Assembly: GCA_017992055.1 (NCBI GenBank)
Contig: JAGOPK010000001.1
Coordinates: 558,001-622,000 of the forward strand
Direction: 5' to 3'
DNA: 64,000 nucleotides
Source of the DNA: Burkholderiaceae bacterium
Lineage (GTDB): Bacteria; Pseudomonadota; Gammaproteobacteria; Burkholderiales; Burkholderiaceae_C
Shown one piece after another: positions 1 to 10,139 of the stretch (its first letter is position 1; each line of letters opens with the position of its first letter). The notes beneath the pieces are model-generated. The model was not told where the DNA came from and did not search any database. It saw nothing but the letters and a program-made list of their open reading frames with translations. The translations under genes and the position numbers were made by a program.

Positions 1-1
1 T

Positions 2-622
2 CGCCGTCCCGATTCCATCGGCAAGGCCATCCCCAATGCCGAGATCCTGGTGCTGCGCGAGGACGGCAGCGAATGCGCGCCCGACGAGCCCGGCGAACTG
101 GTGCACCGCGGTGCCCTGGTCGGCCAGGGCTACTGGAACGACGCCGAGAAGACCGCCGAGCGCTACAAGCCGCTGCCGGCGGGCGTGGGTGGGCGCGAGG
201 CCGGGCTGATGCTGCCGGAAATCGCCGTGTACTCGGGCGACACCGTGCGCCGCGATGCCGAGGGCTATCTGTACTTCATCGGCCGGCGCGACGAGATGAT
301 GAAGACCTCGGGCTACCGCGTCAGCCCGACCGAGGTGGAAGAGGTGCTGTACGCCAGCCAGCGCGTGGGCGAATGCGCAGCCTTCGGCGTCGACCATGCG
401 ACGCTGGGCCAGGCCATCCAGGTCATCGCCACGCCGCCCGCCGGCGCGGACACGGTGGACGTGGCCGCGCTGCTGGCCGACTGCAAGACGCGCATGCCGG
501 CCTACATGGTGCCGCATGGCATCGAGGTGGTGGCCGGGCCGCTGCCGCGCAATCCCAACGGCAAGATCGACCGCAAGGCGCTGTCCACCCAGTGGGTGGA
601 GCGCCACCCGCCGCAGGCCTGA
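2..622 (+). CDS. Acyl-CoA ligase (AMP-forming), exosortase A-associated type, C-terminal part
   Basis: This is the last 206 codons of an acyl-adenylate-forming enzyme, and its start lies outside the window. The C-terminal subdomain is clear: a GDTVRRDAEGYLYF block, then GRRDEMMKTSGYRVSP (the hinge and A8 region), and near the end NPNGKIDRKAL, which carries the conserved A10 lysine that closes on the acyl-adenylate. The family activates a carboxylic acid with ATP and then thiolates it. The assignment to the exosortase-A subgroup is inferred from the PLP decarboxylase at 3183-4445, which usually accompanies it in PEP-CTERM polysaccharide loci, and from the PEP-CTERM proteins near 32-38 kb. The acyl substrate is unknown. 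The gene converges on the epimerase gene, with 24 bases between the stops. Confidence 0.8.
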   Translation, partial: RRPDSIGKAIPNAEILVLREDGSECAPDEPGELVHRGALVGQGYWNDAEKTAERYKPLPAGVGGREAGLMLPEIAVYSGDTVRRDAEGYLYFIGRRDEMMKTSGYRVSPTEVEEVLYASQRVGECAAFGVDHATLGQAIQVIATPPAGADTVDVAALLADCKTRMPAYMVPHGIEVVAGPLPRNPNGKIDRKALSTQWVERHPPQA

Positions 623-646
623 GCTGCAGGCCCGCGGCGCGGGGCT

Positions 647-1654
647 TCAGGCCTTGAAGTAGCTGCGGTACCAGGCCACGAAGCGGCCCACGCCTTCGTC
701 GATGGGCGTGGCCGGGTGGAAGCCGGTCCAGCGCTCCAGCTCCGACACATCGGCAAAGGTCGCCGGCACGTCGCCGGGCTGGATGTCGCGCAGCTCCTTC
801 ACCGCGGTCTTGCCGGTGTGGCGCTCGATGGCCGAGATGAAGTCCATCAGCTGCACCGGGTTCTGGTTGCCGATGTTGAACACGCGGTACGGCGCCCAGC
901 TGCTGGCGGTGTCGGCCGCCACCTTGTCGTAGCCGGCATCGGCCTGCGGCGGGCGGTCCAGCGTGTGCACCACGCCGGCGGCGATGTCGTCGATGTAGGT
1001 GAAGTCGCGCACCATCTTGCCGTGGTTGAAGACCTGGATCGGCTCGCCGGCCAGGATGGCGCGGGTGAACAGGAACAGCGCCATGTCCGGCCGGCCCCAG
1101 GGGCCGTAGACGGTGAAGAAGCGCAGGCCGGTGGTGGGCAGGTTGAACAGATGGCTGTAGGTGTGGGCCATCAGCTCGTTGGCCTTCTTGGTGGCCGCGT
1201 ACAGGCTCACCGGATGGTCTACGCCATGGTGTTCGGAAAACGGCATCTGCGTATTGCCGCCGTAGACGCTGGAGCTGGACGCGTACACCAGGTGCTGGAC
1301 GCCCGAGTGCCGGCAGCCTTCGAGGATGTTGGTGAAGCCGACGATGTTGCTGTCGATGTAGGCATGCGGGTCGACCAGCGAGTGGCGCACGCCGGCCTGG
1401 GCCGCCAGGTGCACCACGCGGTCGAAGCGCTGGCGCTGGAACAGTTCGGCCATGCCCGGGCGATCGGCCACGTCCATCTGCACGAAGCTGAAGCCCTTGC
1501 CGCCGCTCAGCCGCGCCAGCCGGTCATGCTTGAGCTTGGGGTCGTAATAGGCGTTCAGGTTGTCCAGGCCGACCACGGTGTCGCCGCGGTCGAGCAGGAT
1601 GCGGGCGACATGCGAGCCGATGAAGCCGGCGGCGCCGGTGAGCAGGATGTTCAT
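647..1654 (-). CDS. NAD-dependent epimerase, probable UDP-glucuronate 4-epimerase
   Basis: This is a 335-residue short-chain dehydrogenase/reductase of the extended type. The nucleotide-binding GAAGFIGSH motif is at residues 7-15, the catalytic serine lies in ASSSSVYG near residues 125-132, and the Tyr-X3-Lys pair is Y152/K156 (YAATK). The later segment [16 protein letters not shown] is typical of UDP-glucuronate 4-epimerases, which turn UDP-glucuronate into UDP-galacturonate. The start is the ATG at 1654, because the upstream in-frame extension has no family similarity. The gene is divergent from the UDP-glucose dehydrogenase gene, which makes its likely substrate, so the two probably feed one uronic-acid-containing polysaccharide. 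A dTDP-glucose-type epimerase is a less likely alternative. Confidence 0.88.
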   Translation of the reverse strand: MNILLTGAAGFIGSHVARILLDRGDTVVGLDNLNAYYDPKLKHDRLARLSGGKGFSFVQMDVADRPGMAELFQRQRFDRVVHLAAQAGVRHSLVDPHAYIDSNIVGFTNILEGCRHSGVQHLVYASSSSVYGGNTQMPFSEHHGVDHPVSLYAATKKANELMAHTYSHLFNLPTTGLRFFTVYGPWGRPDMALFLFTRAILAGEPIQVFNHGKMVRDFTYIDDIAAGVVHTLDRPPQADAGYDKVAADTASSWAPYRVFNIGNQNPVQLMDFISAIERHTGKTAVKELRDIQPGDVPATFADVSELERWTGFHPATPIDEGVGRFVAWYRSYFKA

Positions 1655-1827
1655 GGGGAAGCCACAGCAGTTTGCTGCGCATTGTCTGCCAGCCCCAGGC
1701 GCTGCAACGCTGCTGTGCGCTTGCCGTCCGTGGCAGGTGCCACGGCTTGGGGGGCCCGGCAAGCCCTGATCTGCAGGCGCCTGAATGCACAATCCGCGCA
1801 GTCTCTCCTTCTGAGGTCCTTGCAGCG

Positions 1828-3168
1828 ATGAAGATCACCGTGGTTGGCGCCGGTTATGTCGGTTTGGTGACGGGTGCCTGCCTGTCGGAAATGGGCAACC
1901 ATGTGGTCTGCCTGGACGTGGACCCGCGCAAGATCGACATGCTCAATCGTGGCGAGATCCCGATCCACGAGCCGGGGCTGGACGCCATCGTGCAGCGCAA
2001 TGCCAAGGCAGGGCGGCTGCAGTTCACCACCGATGTGGCGGCGGCCGTGGCCCACGGCACCATCCAGTTCATCGGCGTGGGCACGCCGCCGGACGAAGAC
2101 GGCTCGGCCGACCTGCAGTACGTGCTGGCGGCCGCGCGCAACATCGGCCGCCACATGACCGACTACAAGGTCATCGTCGACAAGAGCACGGTGCCGGTGG
2201 GCACGGCCGACAAGGTGCGCGCGGCGATTGCCGAGGTGCTGGCCGAGCGCGGTGTCAGCATCGACCATGCGGTGGTCAGCAACCCCGAGTTCCTGAAGGA
2301 GGGCGCGGCGGTCGAGGACTTCATGAAGCCCGACCGCATCATCGTCGGCAGCGAGGACGAGCGTGCCACGCTGCTGATGCGTGCGGTGTACGCGCCCTTC
2401 ATGCGCAACCACGACAAGCTGGTGGTGATGGATGTGCGCAGCGCCGAGTTCACCAAGTACGCGGCCAATGCCATGCTGGCCACGCGCATCAGCTTCATGA
2501 ACGAGCTGGCCCTGCTGGCCGACCGCGTGGGCGCCGACATCGAATGGGTGCGCCGCGGCATCGGCAGCGATCCGCGCATCGGCACGCACTTCCTGTATGC
2601 CGGCACCGGCTACGGCGGCAGCTGCTTTCCCAAGGACGTGAAGGCGCTGATCCGCACCGGCGCTGTCAACGGCCTGAACCTGCAGGTGCTGGAGGCGGTG
2701 GAAGCCGCCAACGAGCGCCAGAAGCAGGTGCTGGTGGACCGCGTGGTGCAGCGTTTCGGCGACGACTTGACGGGGCGCAGCTTCGCCGTCTGGGGCCTGG
2801 CCTTCAAGCCCAACACCGACGACATGCGCGAGGCGCCGAGCCGGGTGATCGTGGCCGAGCTGGTCAAGCGTGGCGCACGGGTGCAGGCCTACGATCCGGT
2901 GGCCATGGACGAGGCGCGCCGGGTCATGGGCGAGACGCCGGGCCTGGCCCTGGTGTCCAGCCAGGAGGCGGCGCTGGAAGGCGCCGATGCGCTGCTGGTG
3001 GTGACCGAGTGGAAGGAATTCCGCAACCCCGACTTCGAGCGCATCAAGGCCGAGCTGAAGCAGCCGGTGATCTTCGATGGCCGCAATCTCTACGATCCCA
3101 AGCTGATGCAGGCCTTTGGCATCGAGTACCTGGGCGTCGGCCGGGGCGTCCTGCCCACGCGCGCCTGA
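1828..3168 (+). CDS. ugd: UDP-glucose 6-dehydrogenase
   Basis: This 446-residue cytoplasmic enzyme oxidises UDP-glucose to UDP-glucuronate with two NAD+. It starts with [12 protein letters not shown], a Rossmann dinucleotide-binding motif at residues 7-12. The catalytic cysteine is C266 in [12 protein letters not shown], and the C-terminal NAD/UDP-binding half contains [16 protein letters not shown]. The length is normal for the family. The ATG at 1828 is chosen because the conserved N-terminus begins exactly there; an in-frame upstream stretch has no similarity. The PLP decarboxylase follows 14 bases after the stop, so the two are probably one transcript serving exopolysaccharide precursor supply. 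Confidence 0.95.
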   Translation: MKITVVGAGYVGLVTGACLSEMGNHVVCLDVDPRKIDMLNRGEIPIHEPGLDAIVQRNAKAGRLQFTTDVAAAVAHGTIQFIGVGTPPDEDGSADLQYVLAAARNIGRHMTDYKVIVDKSTVPVGTADKVRAAIAEVLAERGVSIDHAVVSNPEFLKEGAAVEDFMKPDRIIVGSEDERATLLMRAVYAPFMRNHDKLVVMDVRSAEFTKYAANAMLATRISFMNELALLADRVGADIEWVRRGIGSDPRIGTHFLYAGTGYGGSCFPKDVKALIRTGAVNGLNLQVLEAVEAANERQKQVLVDRVVQRFGDDLTGRSFAVWGLAFKPNTDDMREAPSRVIVAELVKRGARVQAYDPVAMDEARRVMGETPGLALVSSQEAALEGADALLVVTEWKEFRNPDFERIKAELKQPVIFDGRNLYDPKLMQAFGIEYLGVGRGVLPTRA

Positions 3169-3182
3169 TCCGGCACACGGCA

Positions 3183-4445
3183 ATGAGCCATCCTGCTCCG
3201 TCACCCGCCCTGCGCAAGCCCCCGGAGCATGCGCCGATGGCGCAGTTCCCTGTCCGCGATGGCGAGCTGGTGGTCGGTGGCGAGCGCCTGTCGACGCTGG
3301 CCGCTCGCGTTGGCAGCACGCCGTTCTATGCCTACGACCGGGGCCTGATCCGCGCCCGTGTGGCCGAGTTGCGCACGGCCCTGCCGGCCCAGGTCAAGCT
3401 GCACTATGCGATGAAGGCCAACCCGATGCCGGCCGTCGTCGGCCTGCTGGCCGGCCTGGTCGATGGCATCGACGTGGCCTCGGGCGGCGAGCTGAAGGTG
3501 GCGCTGGACGCCGGCGCCGATCCGGCCGAGATCAGCTTTGCCGGGCCCGGCAAGCGCGATGCCGAGCTGCGGCAGGCCGTGGCCTCGCGGGTGCTGGTGA
3601 ATGTGGAGTCGGCGCGCGAGCTGGACGTGCTGGCCCGGGCCTCGCAGGAGCTGGGCCTGCCCGCACGGGTGGCCGTGCGCGTCAATCCGGACTATGAGCT
3701 CAAGGGCTCGGGCATGAAGATGGGCGGCGGGCCCAAGCAGTTCGGCATCGACGTCGAGCAGTTGCCCGAGGTGCTGGCGCGCATCGGCGCCCTGGGCCTG
3801 GACTTCGAGGGCTTTCACCTGTTCGCCGGCTCGCAGAACCTGCGCGCCGAGGCCATCTGCGAGGCCCAGTGCAAGAGCTACGAACTGGCCTTGCGGCTGG
3901 CGGCGCTGGCGCCCTCGCCGCTGAAGTTCCTCAACCTGGGCGGCGGCTTCGGCATTCCCTACTTCCCGGGCGAGCAGCGGCTGGACCTGGCGCCCATCGG
4001 TGCCAATCTGGCGGCCCTGGTGGAGCGCGCACGCACCGAGCTGCCCGAGGCGCACCTGGTCATCGAGCTGGGCCGCTACTTCGTCGGCGAGGCCGGTGTC
4101 TATGTCACCCGCGTGCTGGATCGCAAGCTGTCGCGCGGCCAGGTGTTCCTGGTCTGCGACGGCGGCCTGAACCACCATCTGTCGGCCTCGGGCAATTTTG
4201 GCCAGGTGGTGCGCAAGAACTACCCGGCCACCGTGGGCAACAGGGCCGACAGTGCCCAGCGGGAGCCGGCTTCGGCCGTCGGGCCGCTGTGCACGCCGCT
4301 GGACCTGCTGGCCGACCGCATGGATCTGCCGGTGGCCGGGGTTGGCGACCTGGTGGTGATCTTCCAGTCCGGGGCCTATGGCGCCAGCGCCAGCCCCCAG
4401 CCATTTCTCGGCCATCCGTCGGTGACCGAGGTGCTGGTGGGCTGA
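3183..4445 (+). CDS. PLP-dependent decarboxylase, exosortase A-associated
   Basis: This 420-residue fold-type III (alanine racemase/DapDC-like) decarboxylase has its PLP lysine in HYAMKANP (K78), the phosphate-binding glycine run LGGGFGIPYF, and a C-terminal block with CDGGLNHH and FQSGAYGASASP. Its nearest relatives in architecture are diaminopimelate and ornithine decarboxylases, but HLFAGSQN replaces the usual H-x-GSQ and matches the subgroup found beside exosortase loci. The true lysA lies at 61729-63012, so this copy is probably not for lysine synthesis. Its substrate is not known. ATG 3183 follows ugd closely; a second ATG at 3237 would give a protein 18 residues shorter. Confidence 0.85.
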   Translation: MSHPAPSPALRKPPEHAPMAQFPVRDGELVVGGERLSTLAARVGSTPFYAYDRGLIRARVAELRTALPAQVKLHYAMKANPMPAVVGLLAGLVDGIDVASGGELKVALDAGADPAEISFAGPGKRDAELRQAVASRVLVNVESARELDVLARASQELGLPARVAVRVNPDYELKGSGMKMGGGPKQFGIDVEQLPEVLARIGALGLDFEGFHLFAGSQNLRAEAICEAQCKSYELALRLAALAPSPLKFLNLGGGFGIPYFPGEQRLDLAPIGANLAALVERARTELPEAHLVIELGRYFVGEAGVYVTRVLDRKLSRGQVFLVCDGGLNHHLSASGNFGQVVRKNYPATVGNRADSAQREPASAVGPLCTPLDLLADRMDLPVAGVGDLVVIFQSGAYGASASPQPFLGHPSVTEVLVG

Positions 4446-4505
4446 CCCGCCGGGCGGGCCCAAAGCGAGGGCTTCCCGTATCCGTCCCAGGATGCGAAAG
4501 TGGCG

Positions 4506-4532
4506 ATACTCGCAACAGTTGTATCCGAGTAT
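4506..4532. repeat. Nested inverted repeat at the start of the 4531 gene
   Basis: ATACTCG (4506-4512) and CGAGTAT (4526-4532) form a perfect 7-bp inverted repeat, and CAAC-A-GTTG (4513-4521) is nested inside it. The right arm overlaps the candidate ATG at 4531. It could be an operator, or a hairpin that affects translation; nothing else identifies it. Confidence 0.45.
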
Positions 4533-5232
4533 GTCCTCAACCCATTCCCCCACCGGCACCGCGGCGCGTCCTGTTGTGCGCATGCGGTCCATCTCGGTGC
4601 GGCGGCTGCCGCAGCGACTCGCCCTGGCCTGGGCCGTGCTGCTGACCGGGCCGGCCATGGCGGGGCCCGTGACTGGCGATCAGGCCGCCGGCGAGGCTCC
4701 GGCAGTCGGGGCGGCGCCGGACCGCGCGACCCAGCCCGCGGTCTCCACGGGGCACCGCAACCTCGACATGCTGCTGGAGATCCAGGCCCAGTCGGCCGCC
4801 GGCAAGGCCACGGGGGCCGCGTCCTCGGCACGATCCGCGGGACGGCCATTGAACGTGCCGACGCCGAACACCAACCTGTCGGGGGGCGTGCTGGCCGAGG
4901 CGGGCAAGGCGGCCTCGGCGCCGGCGCCGGCGGTCTCGGGTCTGTGGAATGACTTGGGCGGCCTGTCGTCACGCAAGACCTCGGCCGAACCGGGGCAGCG
5001 CGTGCGGGTCGACTGGGGCGGTCAGGGACCGTCGGGTGGCGCCGTTTCCAGCGAGCCGCAAGAAACCGATGCCCAGCGGCCTGCCTCGCGCTGGGTGGAC
5101 GAGCCCGAGTTCATGCGCAGCCTGCGCGAGATGGTCCTCGCCCTGCGTGAGCACCGGTGGAGCGTGCTGTCGGGCATGCTGCTGATGGGCCTGGTCCTGG
5201 GCGGCGTCAAGCTCTACATGCGACGGCGCTGA
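4531..5232 (+). CDS. Hypothetical exported protein with a C-terminal membrane anchor
   Basis: I do not recognise this protein (233 residues from the ATG at 4531). After a basic stretch, MRSISVRRLPQRLALAWAVL (from 4582) and the following GPAMAG look like a Sec signal peptide. The middle is low-complexity, rich in Ala, Gly, Ser and Pro. The last 24 residues (WSVLSGMLLMGLVLGGVKLY then MRRR) form one hydrophobic segment with a positive end, so the C-terminus probably stays at the inner membrane. The ATG at 4582 is an equally good start. It follows the exosortase-associated decarboxylase on the same strand, so a role in that locus is possible but unproven. The C-terminus is not a PEP-CTERM motif. 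Confidence 0.6.
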   Translation: MSSTHSPTGTAARPVVRMRSISVRRLPQRLALAWAVLLTGPAMAGPVTGDQAAGEAPAVGAAPDRATQPAVSTGHRNLDMLLEIQAQSAAGKATGAASSARSAGRPLNVPTPNTNLSGGVLAEAGKAASAPAPAVSGLWNDLGGLSSRKTSAEPGQRVRVDWGGQGPSGGAVSSEPQETDAQRPASRWVDEPEFMRSLREMVLALREHRWSVLSGMLLMGLVLGGVKLYMRRR

Positions 5233-5265
5233 GGCGCGCGGCCGCCTCCGCGGCAGTGGATGGGG

Positions 5266-6108
5266 TCAGGGTGCCCCGGGCCGGGACCAGGACCCGCGGG
5301 TCCAGACAAACTTCCGTGCGCAGCGCCCCCAGGCCTGGCCGGTCACCAGGGCCGAGACCAGGCCCGGCCCGTCGACCACCCAGCTGCCGCCCACGGCGGT
5401 GAGACCACGCTCGAACAAGGCATCGGGCAACAGGCCGGCGCCGGGGCCGATCATCACCAGGGCCCGGGCCTGGCGGAGGAACGGCAGCAGCTCGTCCAGG
5501 GTGTGGTTCAGCAGCACGGTGCTGGTCAACAGCACGGCATCGCAGTGGCGCAGTGCGGCGGGGTCGAGCGTGACCTCGCAACCGGCATGGCGACCGACCA
5601 GGTCCGCGCGCAGTTCCAGCACCGTCAGCCGGGCGCCGCAGCCGGTGACCTGCTTCAGCAGCGGCGGGAACAGGCCGACCATGCCGATGTGATCGCCGGC
5701 GCGCGGTTGCAGGCCGCCGATGGAGTCGGGTGCATCGGGTGGCTCCCGACCGCAGGCATCGAGCAAGTGGCGGCTCAGCGCATTGACGGCGGCAAAGCCC
5801 AGGGCCCGTTCGGCCGGTGTCGGGCCATCGCGCCACAGGCGGGCCAGTTGCAGCGCATCGCTGCCCGACAGCGCCGGCGCCGTGCCGGCCGGGCCGTCCA
5901 GCGCCGCCAGCGTGCCGTCCAGCAGCAGATAGCTCAGGCCCAGCGCCCCCTGCCCGGGCCGGCCGGTGTCGAGCTCGATGGCGCCGAACTCGCCGTCCTT
6001 GCTGCCGTTCCAGGGCCGGGGCGGCAGGTGCAGGGCACGCACCCGCGGCCCGGGCCTGCCGGCAAGCCGTTGTTCGAGCTGGGTCAGCACATCGTCGGCC
6101 AGGCGCAT
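5266..6108 (-). CDS. DUF364 domain protein (putative heavy-metal chelation)
   Basis: This is a 280-residue soluble protein. The N-terminal third resembles the DUF4213 enolase-like region, and the C-terminal half has a Rossmann-like layout: HIGMVGLFPPLLKQV, then CDAVLLTSTVLLNHTLDELL, then VMIGPGAGLLPDALFERG. That pattern fits the DUF364 family, which has been linked to metal or anaerobic metabolism in other bacteria; its biochemical role here is unknown. The gene is alone on the minus strand, between the hypothetical exported protein and htpG. Confidence 0.72.
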   Translation of the reverse strand: MRLADDVLTQLEQRLAGRPGPRVRALHLPPRPWNGSKDGEFGAIELDTGRPGQGALGLSYLLLDGTLAALDGPAGTAPALSGSDALQLARLWRDGPTPAERALGFAAVNALSRHLLDACGREPPDAPDSIGGLQPRAGDHIGMVGLFPPLLKQVTGCGARLTVLELRADLVGRHAGCEVTLDPAALRHCDAVLLTSTVLLNHTLDELLPFLRQARALVMIGPGAGLLPDALFERGLTAVGGSWVVDGPGLVSALVTGQAWGRCARKFVWTRGSWSRPGAP

Positions 6109-6249
6109 CGGCGCATCATGCCTGCTGCGACGTCGTTGCCGGCTTGTGCTGCATCAGGCGGCGGGGCTTGAAACCCCGGGCCTGGGCCCAAAATGCCGGC
6201 CGCGGTCCGGTCGGCTCGGGCCATTCCAACACCGTTTCCTGTCACCTCC

Positions 6250-8142
6250 ATGAGCAAACAAACCCACGCCTTCCAGGCCGAGGTCAAGCAGATCCTGCAC
6301 CTCGTCACCCACAGCCTGTACTCCAACAAGGAGATCTTCCTGCGCGAGCTGGTGTCCAACGCCTCGGATGCCTGCGACAAGCTGCGCTTCGAGGCCCTGG
6401 ACAATGCCGGCCTGTACGAGGATGCGCCCAACCTTGAAGTGCGGGTGTTCTTCGATGACCAGGCCAAGACGCTGACCATCCGCGACAACGGCATCGGCAT
6501 GAGCGCCGACGAGGCCGCCGCCCACTTGGGCACCATCGCCAAGAGCGGCACGCGCGAGTTCATGGCCAAGCTGGAAGGCGACCAGAAGAAGGACGCCCAG
6601 CTGATCGGCCAGTTCGGCGTGGGCTTTTATTCCGGCTTCATCGTCGCCGACCGCATCACGGTGGAAAGCCGCCGCGCCGGCCTGGCTGCCGACCAGGCCG
6701 TGCGCTGGAGCAGCGAGGGCACCGGCGAATACGAGCTGGAAACCATCACCCGCGCCGAACGTGGCACCGACGTGATCCTGCACCTGCGCGACGAGGAGGC
6801 CGAGTTCCTGTCGACCTGGAAGCTCAAGTCCGTCATCGGCAAGTACTCTGACCACATCTCCCTGCCCATCCTGATGCGCAAGGAGGAGTGGGATGCCGAG
6901 GCCTCCAAGCAGGTGCTGAAGGACGAATGGGAGACGGTCAACAAGGCCGCCGCGCTGTGGGCGCGCAGCAAGAGCGACATCACCGACGCCGAGTACCAGG
7001 AGTTCTACAAGCAGATCAGCTACGACCAGGCGGCGCCGCTGGCCTACACCCACAACCGCGTGGAGGGCCGCAGCGAGTACACCCAGCTGCTCTACATCCC
7101 GGCCAAGGCGCCGATGGACATGTGGAACCGCGACAAGCGCGGCGGCGTCAAGCTCTACGTCAAGCGTGTCTTCATCATGGACGACGCCGAGGCGCTGATG
7201 CCGGTGTACCTGCGCTTCGTCAAGGGCGTGATCGACTCGGCCGACCTGCCGCTGAACGTCAGCCGCGAACTGCTGCAGGAAAGCCGTGACGTCAAGGCCA
7301 TCCGCGAAGGCAGCACCAAGCGCGTGCTGGGCATGCTGGAAGGCCTGGCCGACAGCGACAGCGCCGACGACAAGGCCAAGTACGCGGCGTTCTGGAAGGA
7401 ATTCGGCGCCGTGCTCAAGGAAGGCGTGGGCGAGGACTTCGCCAACCGCGAGCGCCTGGCCAAGCTGCTGCGCTTTGCCTCCACCCACGGTGGTGGCGAC
7501 GAGCAGGGCACCAGCCTGGCCGACTATGTGTCGCGCATGAAGGAAGGCCAGGAGGCGATCTACGTCATCACCGCCGACAGCCTGGCCGCGGCCAGGAACA
7601 GCCCGCAGCTGGAGATCTTCAAGAAGAAGGGCATCGAGGTGCTGCTGCTCACCGATCGCGTGGACGAGTGGCTGCTCAGCCACCTCTACGAGTTCGAGGG
7701 CAAGCCGCTGCAGAGCGTGGCCAAGGGCGCGGTGGACCTGGGCCAGCTGCAGGATGAAACCGAGAAGAAGGCCGCCGAAGAGGCCGCCGAGGCCTTCAAG
7801 CCCACGCTGGACCGGCTGAAGGACACGCTGAAGGACCGCGCCAAGGACGTGCGCGTCACCACCCGCCTGGTCGACAGCCCGGCCTGCCTGGTGGTGGAAG
7901 AGGGCGACATGAGCGGCCACCTGGCGCGCCTGCTCAAGCAGGCCGGCCAGACCGCACCGGCCAGCCAGCCCATCCTGGAGGTCAATGCCGAGCATGCGCT
8001 GGTCAAGCGGCTGGCGACCGATGGCGCGCCCTTCGACGACCTGGCCCACATCCTGTTCGACCAGGCCCTGCTGGCCGAGGGTGGCCAGCTCGACGATCCG
8101 GCGGCCTACGTCGCCCGCGTCAACAAGCTGCTGGCGGCCTGA
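6250..8142 (+). CDS. htpG: Molecular chaperone HtpG (Hsp90)
   Basis: This 630-residue cytoplasmic Hsp90 chaperone is of normal length. The N-terminal GHKL ATPase has [21 protein letters not shown] and [11 protein letters not shown], the three nucleotide-binding motifs. The middle domain carries [15 protein letters not shown]-type sequence (here [20 protein letters not shown]), and the C-terminal dimerisation domain is complete. The start is the ATG at 6250 ([14 protein letters not shown]), as in other HtpG proteins. The stop abuts the stop of the convergent srkA gene. I saw no obvious heat-shock promoter by eye. Confidence 0.98.
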   Translation: MSKQTHAFQAEVKQILHLVTHSLYSNKEIFLRELVSNASDACDKLRFEALDNAGLYEDAPNLEVRVFFDDQAKTLTIRDNGIGMSADEAAAHLGTIAKSGTREFMAKLEGDQKKDAQLIGQFGVGFYSGFIVADRITVESRRAGLAADQAVRWSSEGTGEYELETITRAERGTDVILHLRDEEAEFLSTWKLKSVIGKYSDHISLPILMRKEEWDAEASKQVLKDEWETVNKAAALWARSKSDITDAEYQEFYKQISYDQAAPLAYTHNRVEGRSEYTQLLYIPAKAPMDMWNRDKRGGVKLYVKRVFIMDDAEALMPVYLRFVKGVIDSADLPLNVSRELLQESRDVKAIREGSTKRVLGMLEGLADSDSADDKAKYAAFWKEFGAVLKEGVGEDFANRERLAKLLRFASTHGGGDEQGTSLADYVSRMKEGQEAIYVITADSLAAARNSPQLEIFKKKGIEVLLLTDRVDEWLLSHLYEFEGKPLQSVAKGAVDLGQLQDETEKKAAEEAAEAFKPTLDRLKDTLKDRAKDVRVTTRLVDSPACLVVEEGDMSGHLARLLKQAGQTAPASQPILEVNAEHALVKRLATDGAPFDDLAHILFDQALLAEGGQLDDPAAYVARVNKLLAA

Positions 8143-9210
8143 TCAGTCGCCGAAATCCAGGCCGAAGGGATCGAGCGGTGGCCGCGCCATCGCCTCGATC
8201 TGCTCGCGCAGCTGGGTGGTCTGCTGGCCCCAGTAGGCGGCCGAGCCGAACCACGGAAAGGCCGGCGGGAACGCCGGGTCGGCCCAGCGCTCGGCCAGCC
8301 AGGCGCTGTGGTGCAGCATGCGCAGCGTGCGCAGCGGCTCGATCAGCGCCAGCTCGCGGCTGTCAAAGCGCTTGAACTGCCGGTAGCCGCCCAGCACCGC
8401 GGCCAGCTGCGCGGCCATGGCCTCGGGCTCGCCGGACAGCAGCATCCACAGGTCCTGCACCGCCGGGCCCGTCAGCGCATCGTCCAGGTCCACCAGGTGC
8501 GGGCCGTGGCCGCCGTCGTCCGGATCGCGCCACAGGATGTTGCCGGGATGGCAGTCGCCGTGCAGGCGCAGCGTCGCGGCCGGGCAGGCGGCGAAGGCGG
8601 CGTCGACCCGGTCCAGTGCCTGCGCCGCGGCATCGCGCCAGGCCGGCAGCTGGGCTGGCGGCACGGCCTCCAGCTGCAGCAGGCGCTGCACCGCCGCATG
8701 GCCGAAGCCGCCCGGCTCCAGCCGGCGCCGGTGCTCGAACGGACGCCGCTCGCCCACCGCATGCAGCCGGCCGATGAAGCGGCCCAGCCAGCGCAGCGTC
8801 CGGGCGTCGTCCAGCTCCGGGCCATGGCCGGCGCGGCGCGGATAGGCGGCCACGCGAAAGGGCTGGCCCGCCACGCCCACCGTGGCCAGCGTCGGCACAC
8901 CGGCCACGGTGGCGCCGTGCAGCGGCAGCGGCGCCACCACCGGCACCTCGGCCGCGGCCAGCTCGGCGGCGAAGCCGTGCTCTTCGGCGATCTGCGCGTC
9001 GCTCCAGCGGCCCGGGCGGTAGAACTTGGCCACCACCACCGGGCCGTCCTCCAGGAACACCTGGAACACCCGGTTCTCGTAGCTGTTGAGCTGCAGCAGC
9101 CGGCCATCGCCGCGCAGGCCGCAGCCGTCCAGCGCGTCGAGCACCGCCTGCGGGCTCAGGTGGTCGAAGGGGTGCAGGCCGCCCGCCAGGCGGTGCTGCG
9201 GCGTGCTCAA
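8143..9210 (-). CDS. srkA: Stress response Ser/Thr kinase A (SrkA/YihE/RdoA family)
   Basis: This is a 355-residue aminoglycoside-phosphotransferase-fold kinase. It has the family signature LNSYENRVFQV, the ATP lysine in VVAKFYRPGRW, the catalytic loop LHGDCHPGNILW and the metal-binding VDLDDALTGPAVQDLWM. SrkA proteins counter stress-linked cell death in enterobacteria. A TTG start at 9210 is chosen because it overlaps the upstream TGA (TTGA), which implies translational coupling, and because it places the conserved LHPFDHLSPQ at the usual distance from the N-terminus. The gene is co-directional with the DUF2726 gene. Confidence 0.87.
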   Translation of the reverse strand: MSTPQHRLAGGLHPFDHLSPQAVLDALDGCGLRGDGRLLQLNSYENRVFQVFLEDGPVVVAKFYRPGRWSDAQIAEEHGFAAELAAAEVPVVAPLPLHGATVAGVPTLATVGVAGQPFRVAAYPRRAGHGPELDDARTLRWLGRFIGRLHAVGERRPFEHRRRLEPGGFGHAAVQRLLQLEAVPPAQLPAWRDAAAQALDRVDAAFAACPAATLRLHGDCHPGNILWRDPDDGGHGPHLVDLDDALTGPAVQDLWMLLSGEPEAMAAQLAAVLGGYRQFKRFDSRELALIEPLRTLRMLHHSAWLAERWADPAFPPAFPWFGSAAYWGQQTTQLREQIEAMARPPLDPFGLDFGD

Positions 9211-9983
9211 GTCGGCTGCGGCGAGGCGGCCGCGCCCAGGCCGGCCGGAAAGCCGATGTCGGCCGGCGACGGATCGGCGTCGGTCTGCAGATCGTCCTGG
9301 CCGGCGGCGTCGTAGCGGCGGTCGGCGGTCATGAAGAACGAGTCGGTGAAGGGCAGCGAGTCCTGCCACAGCGTGGTGCGCTCGCGCCGGCGCGAGCTGC
9401 CGGCCAGCGGCCGGGCCTCGGCCGGCGCGGCGGCGGCCGGCAGCGGGATCGCGCTGTCGGCGCTGGCCGGCTGCGGGCCACGGCTGGCGCTGACGCTCTG
9501 CGGCACCAGCAGCTGCAGTTCGGTGACGCTGGGCAGGTGGTCGGCCGGGCAGCGCAGATAGCGCACACGGCAGGCGCCCAGCACCGACTGCTTGATGCGC
9601 GTGGCGCGCGCCGGCGGGCCGCCGCGGTCATAGTGCAGGTCGATCGCCGCCAGCACCCGGCCATTGGTGCTGCACACCGCAAACTGCACCTGGATGCTGC
9701 CCAGGATGCCGTACCAGTAGCGCACCTGCTCCGGATCGGCCGGCTGGCAGAAGCGCACCAGCGGCAGCTTGGCCAGGATGGTGTGGTGCGGCAAGGCCTC
9801 GCGCAGCTGGCGGTACAGGCGGCGCTCGTCCGCGGTGAACACCGGGCGCGGCAGCAGATCCCATTCCACCGGCAACGGCGGCGGGCCGGAACGCACCCGG
9901 CGCGACAGCCACCACCAGGTGGCCAGCGAGGCGGATGCGGTCAGGGCCAGGGCGGCAAGGATCCAAGGAAGGTACGGCGGCAT
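9207..9983 (-). CDS. DUF2726 domain protein with N-terminal membrane anchor
   Basis: This 258-residue protein starts with one transmembrane helix (WILAALALTASASLATWWWL, residues 7-26). A cytoplasmic domain follows, with LLPRPVFTADERRLYRQLRE, LAKLPLVRFCQP and AIDLHYDRGG, which matches the DUF2726 pattern (a restriction-endonuclease-like fold of unknown function). The C-terminal 80 residues are low-complexity. Its stop codon overlaps the TTG start of srkA, so the two are probably translated together. Confidence 0.75.
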   Translation of the reverse strand: MPPYLPWILAALALTASASLATWWWLSRRVRSGPPPLPVEWDLLPRPVFTADERRLYRQLREALPHHTILAKLPLVRFCQPADPEQVRYWYGILGSIQVQFAVCSTNGRVLAAIDLHYDRGGPPARATRIKQSVLGACRVRYLRCPADHLPSVTELQLLVPQSVSASRGPQPASADSAIPLPAAAAPAEARPLAGSSRRRERTTLWQDSLPFTDSFFMTADRRYDAAGQDDLQTDADPSPADIGFPAGLGAAASPQPT

Positions 9984-10139
9984 CGGATCGGCGGCGCGAG
10001 GAAGCGGCCCGTTGCCGCGTACTGCCGCAACCTGCCAAAACTGAAAATCTCGGTCGAACCGATATTACAGCCTGACCGGGCCCGTGCCGGCCCTCCCGGA
10101 CCCCCCCAAGAGGGGCGATCACGGGCCGCCGGATCGGGG

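Noticed and set aside
4495-4520. Possible sigma-54 site before the 4531 gene
   Set aside because: TGGCGATACTCGCA has GG and GC two bases too close together for an RpoN promoter.
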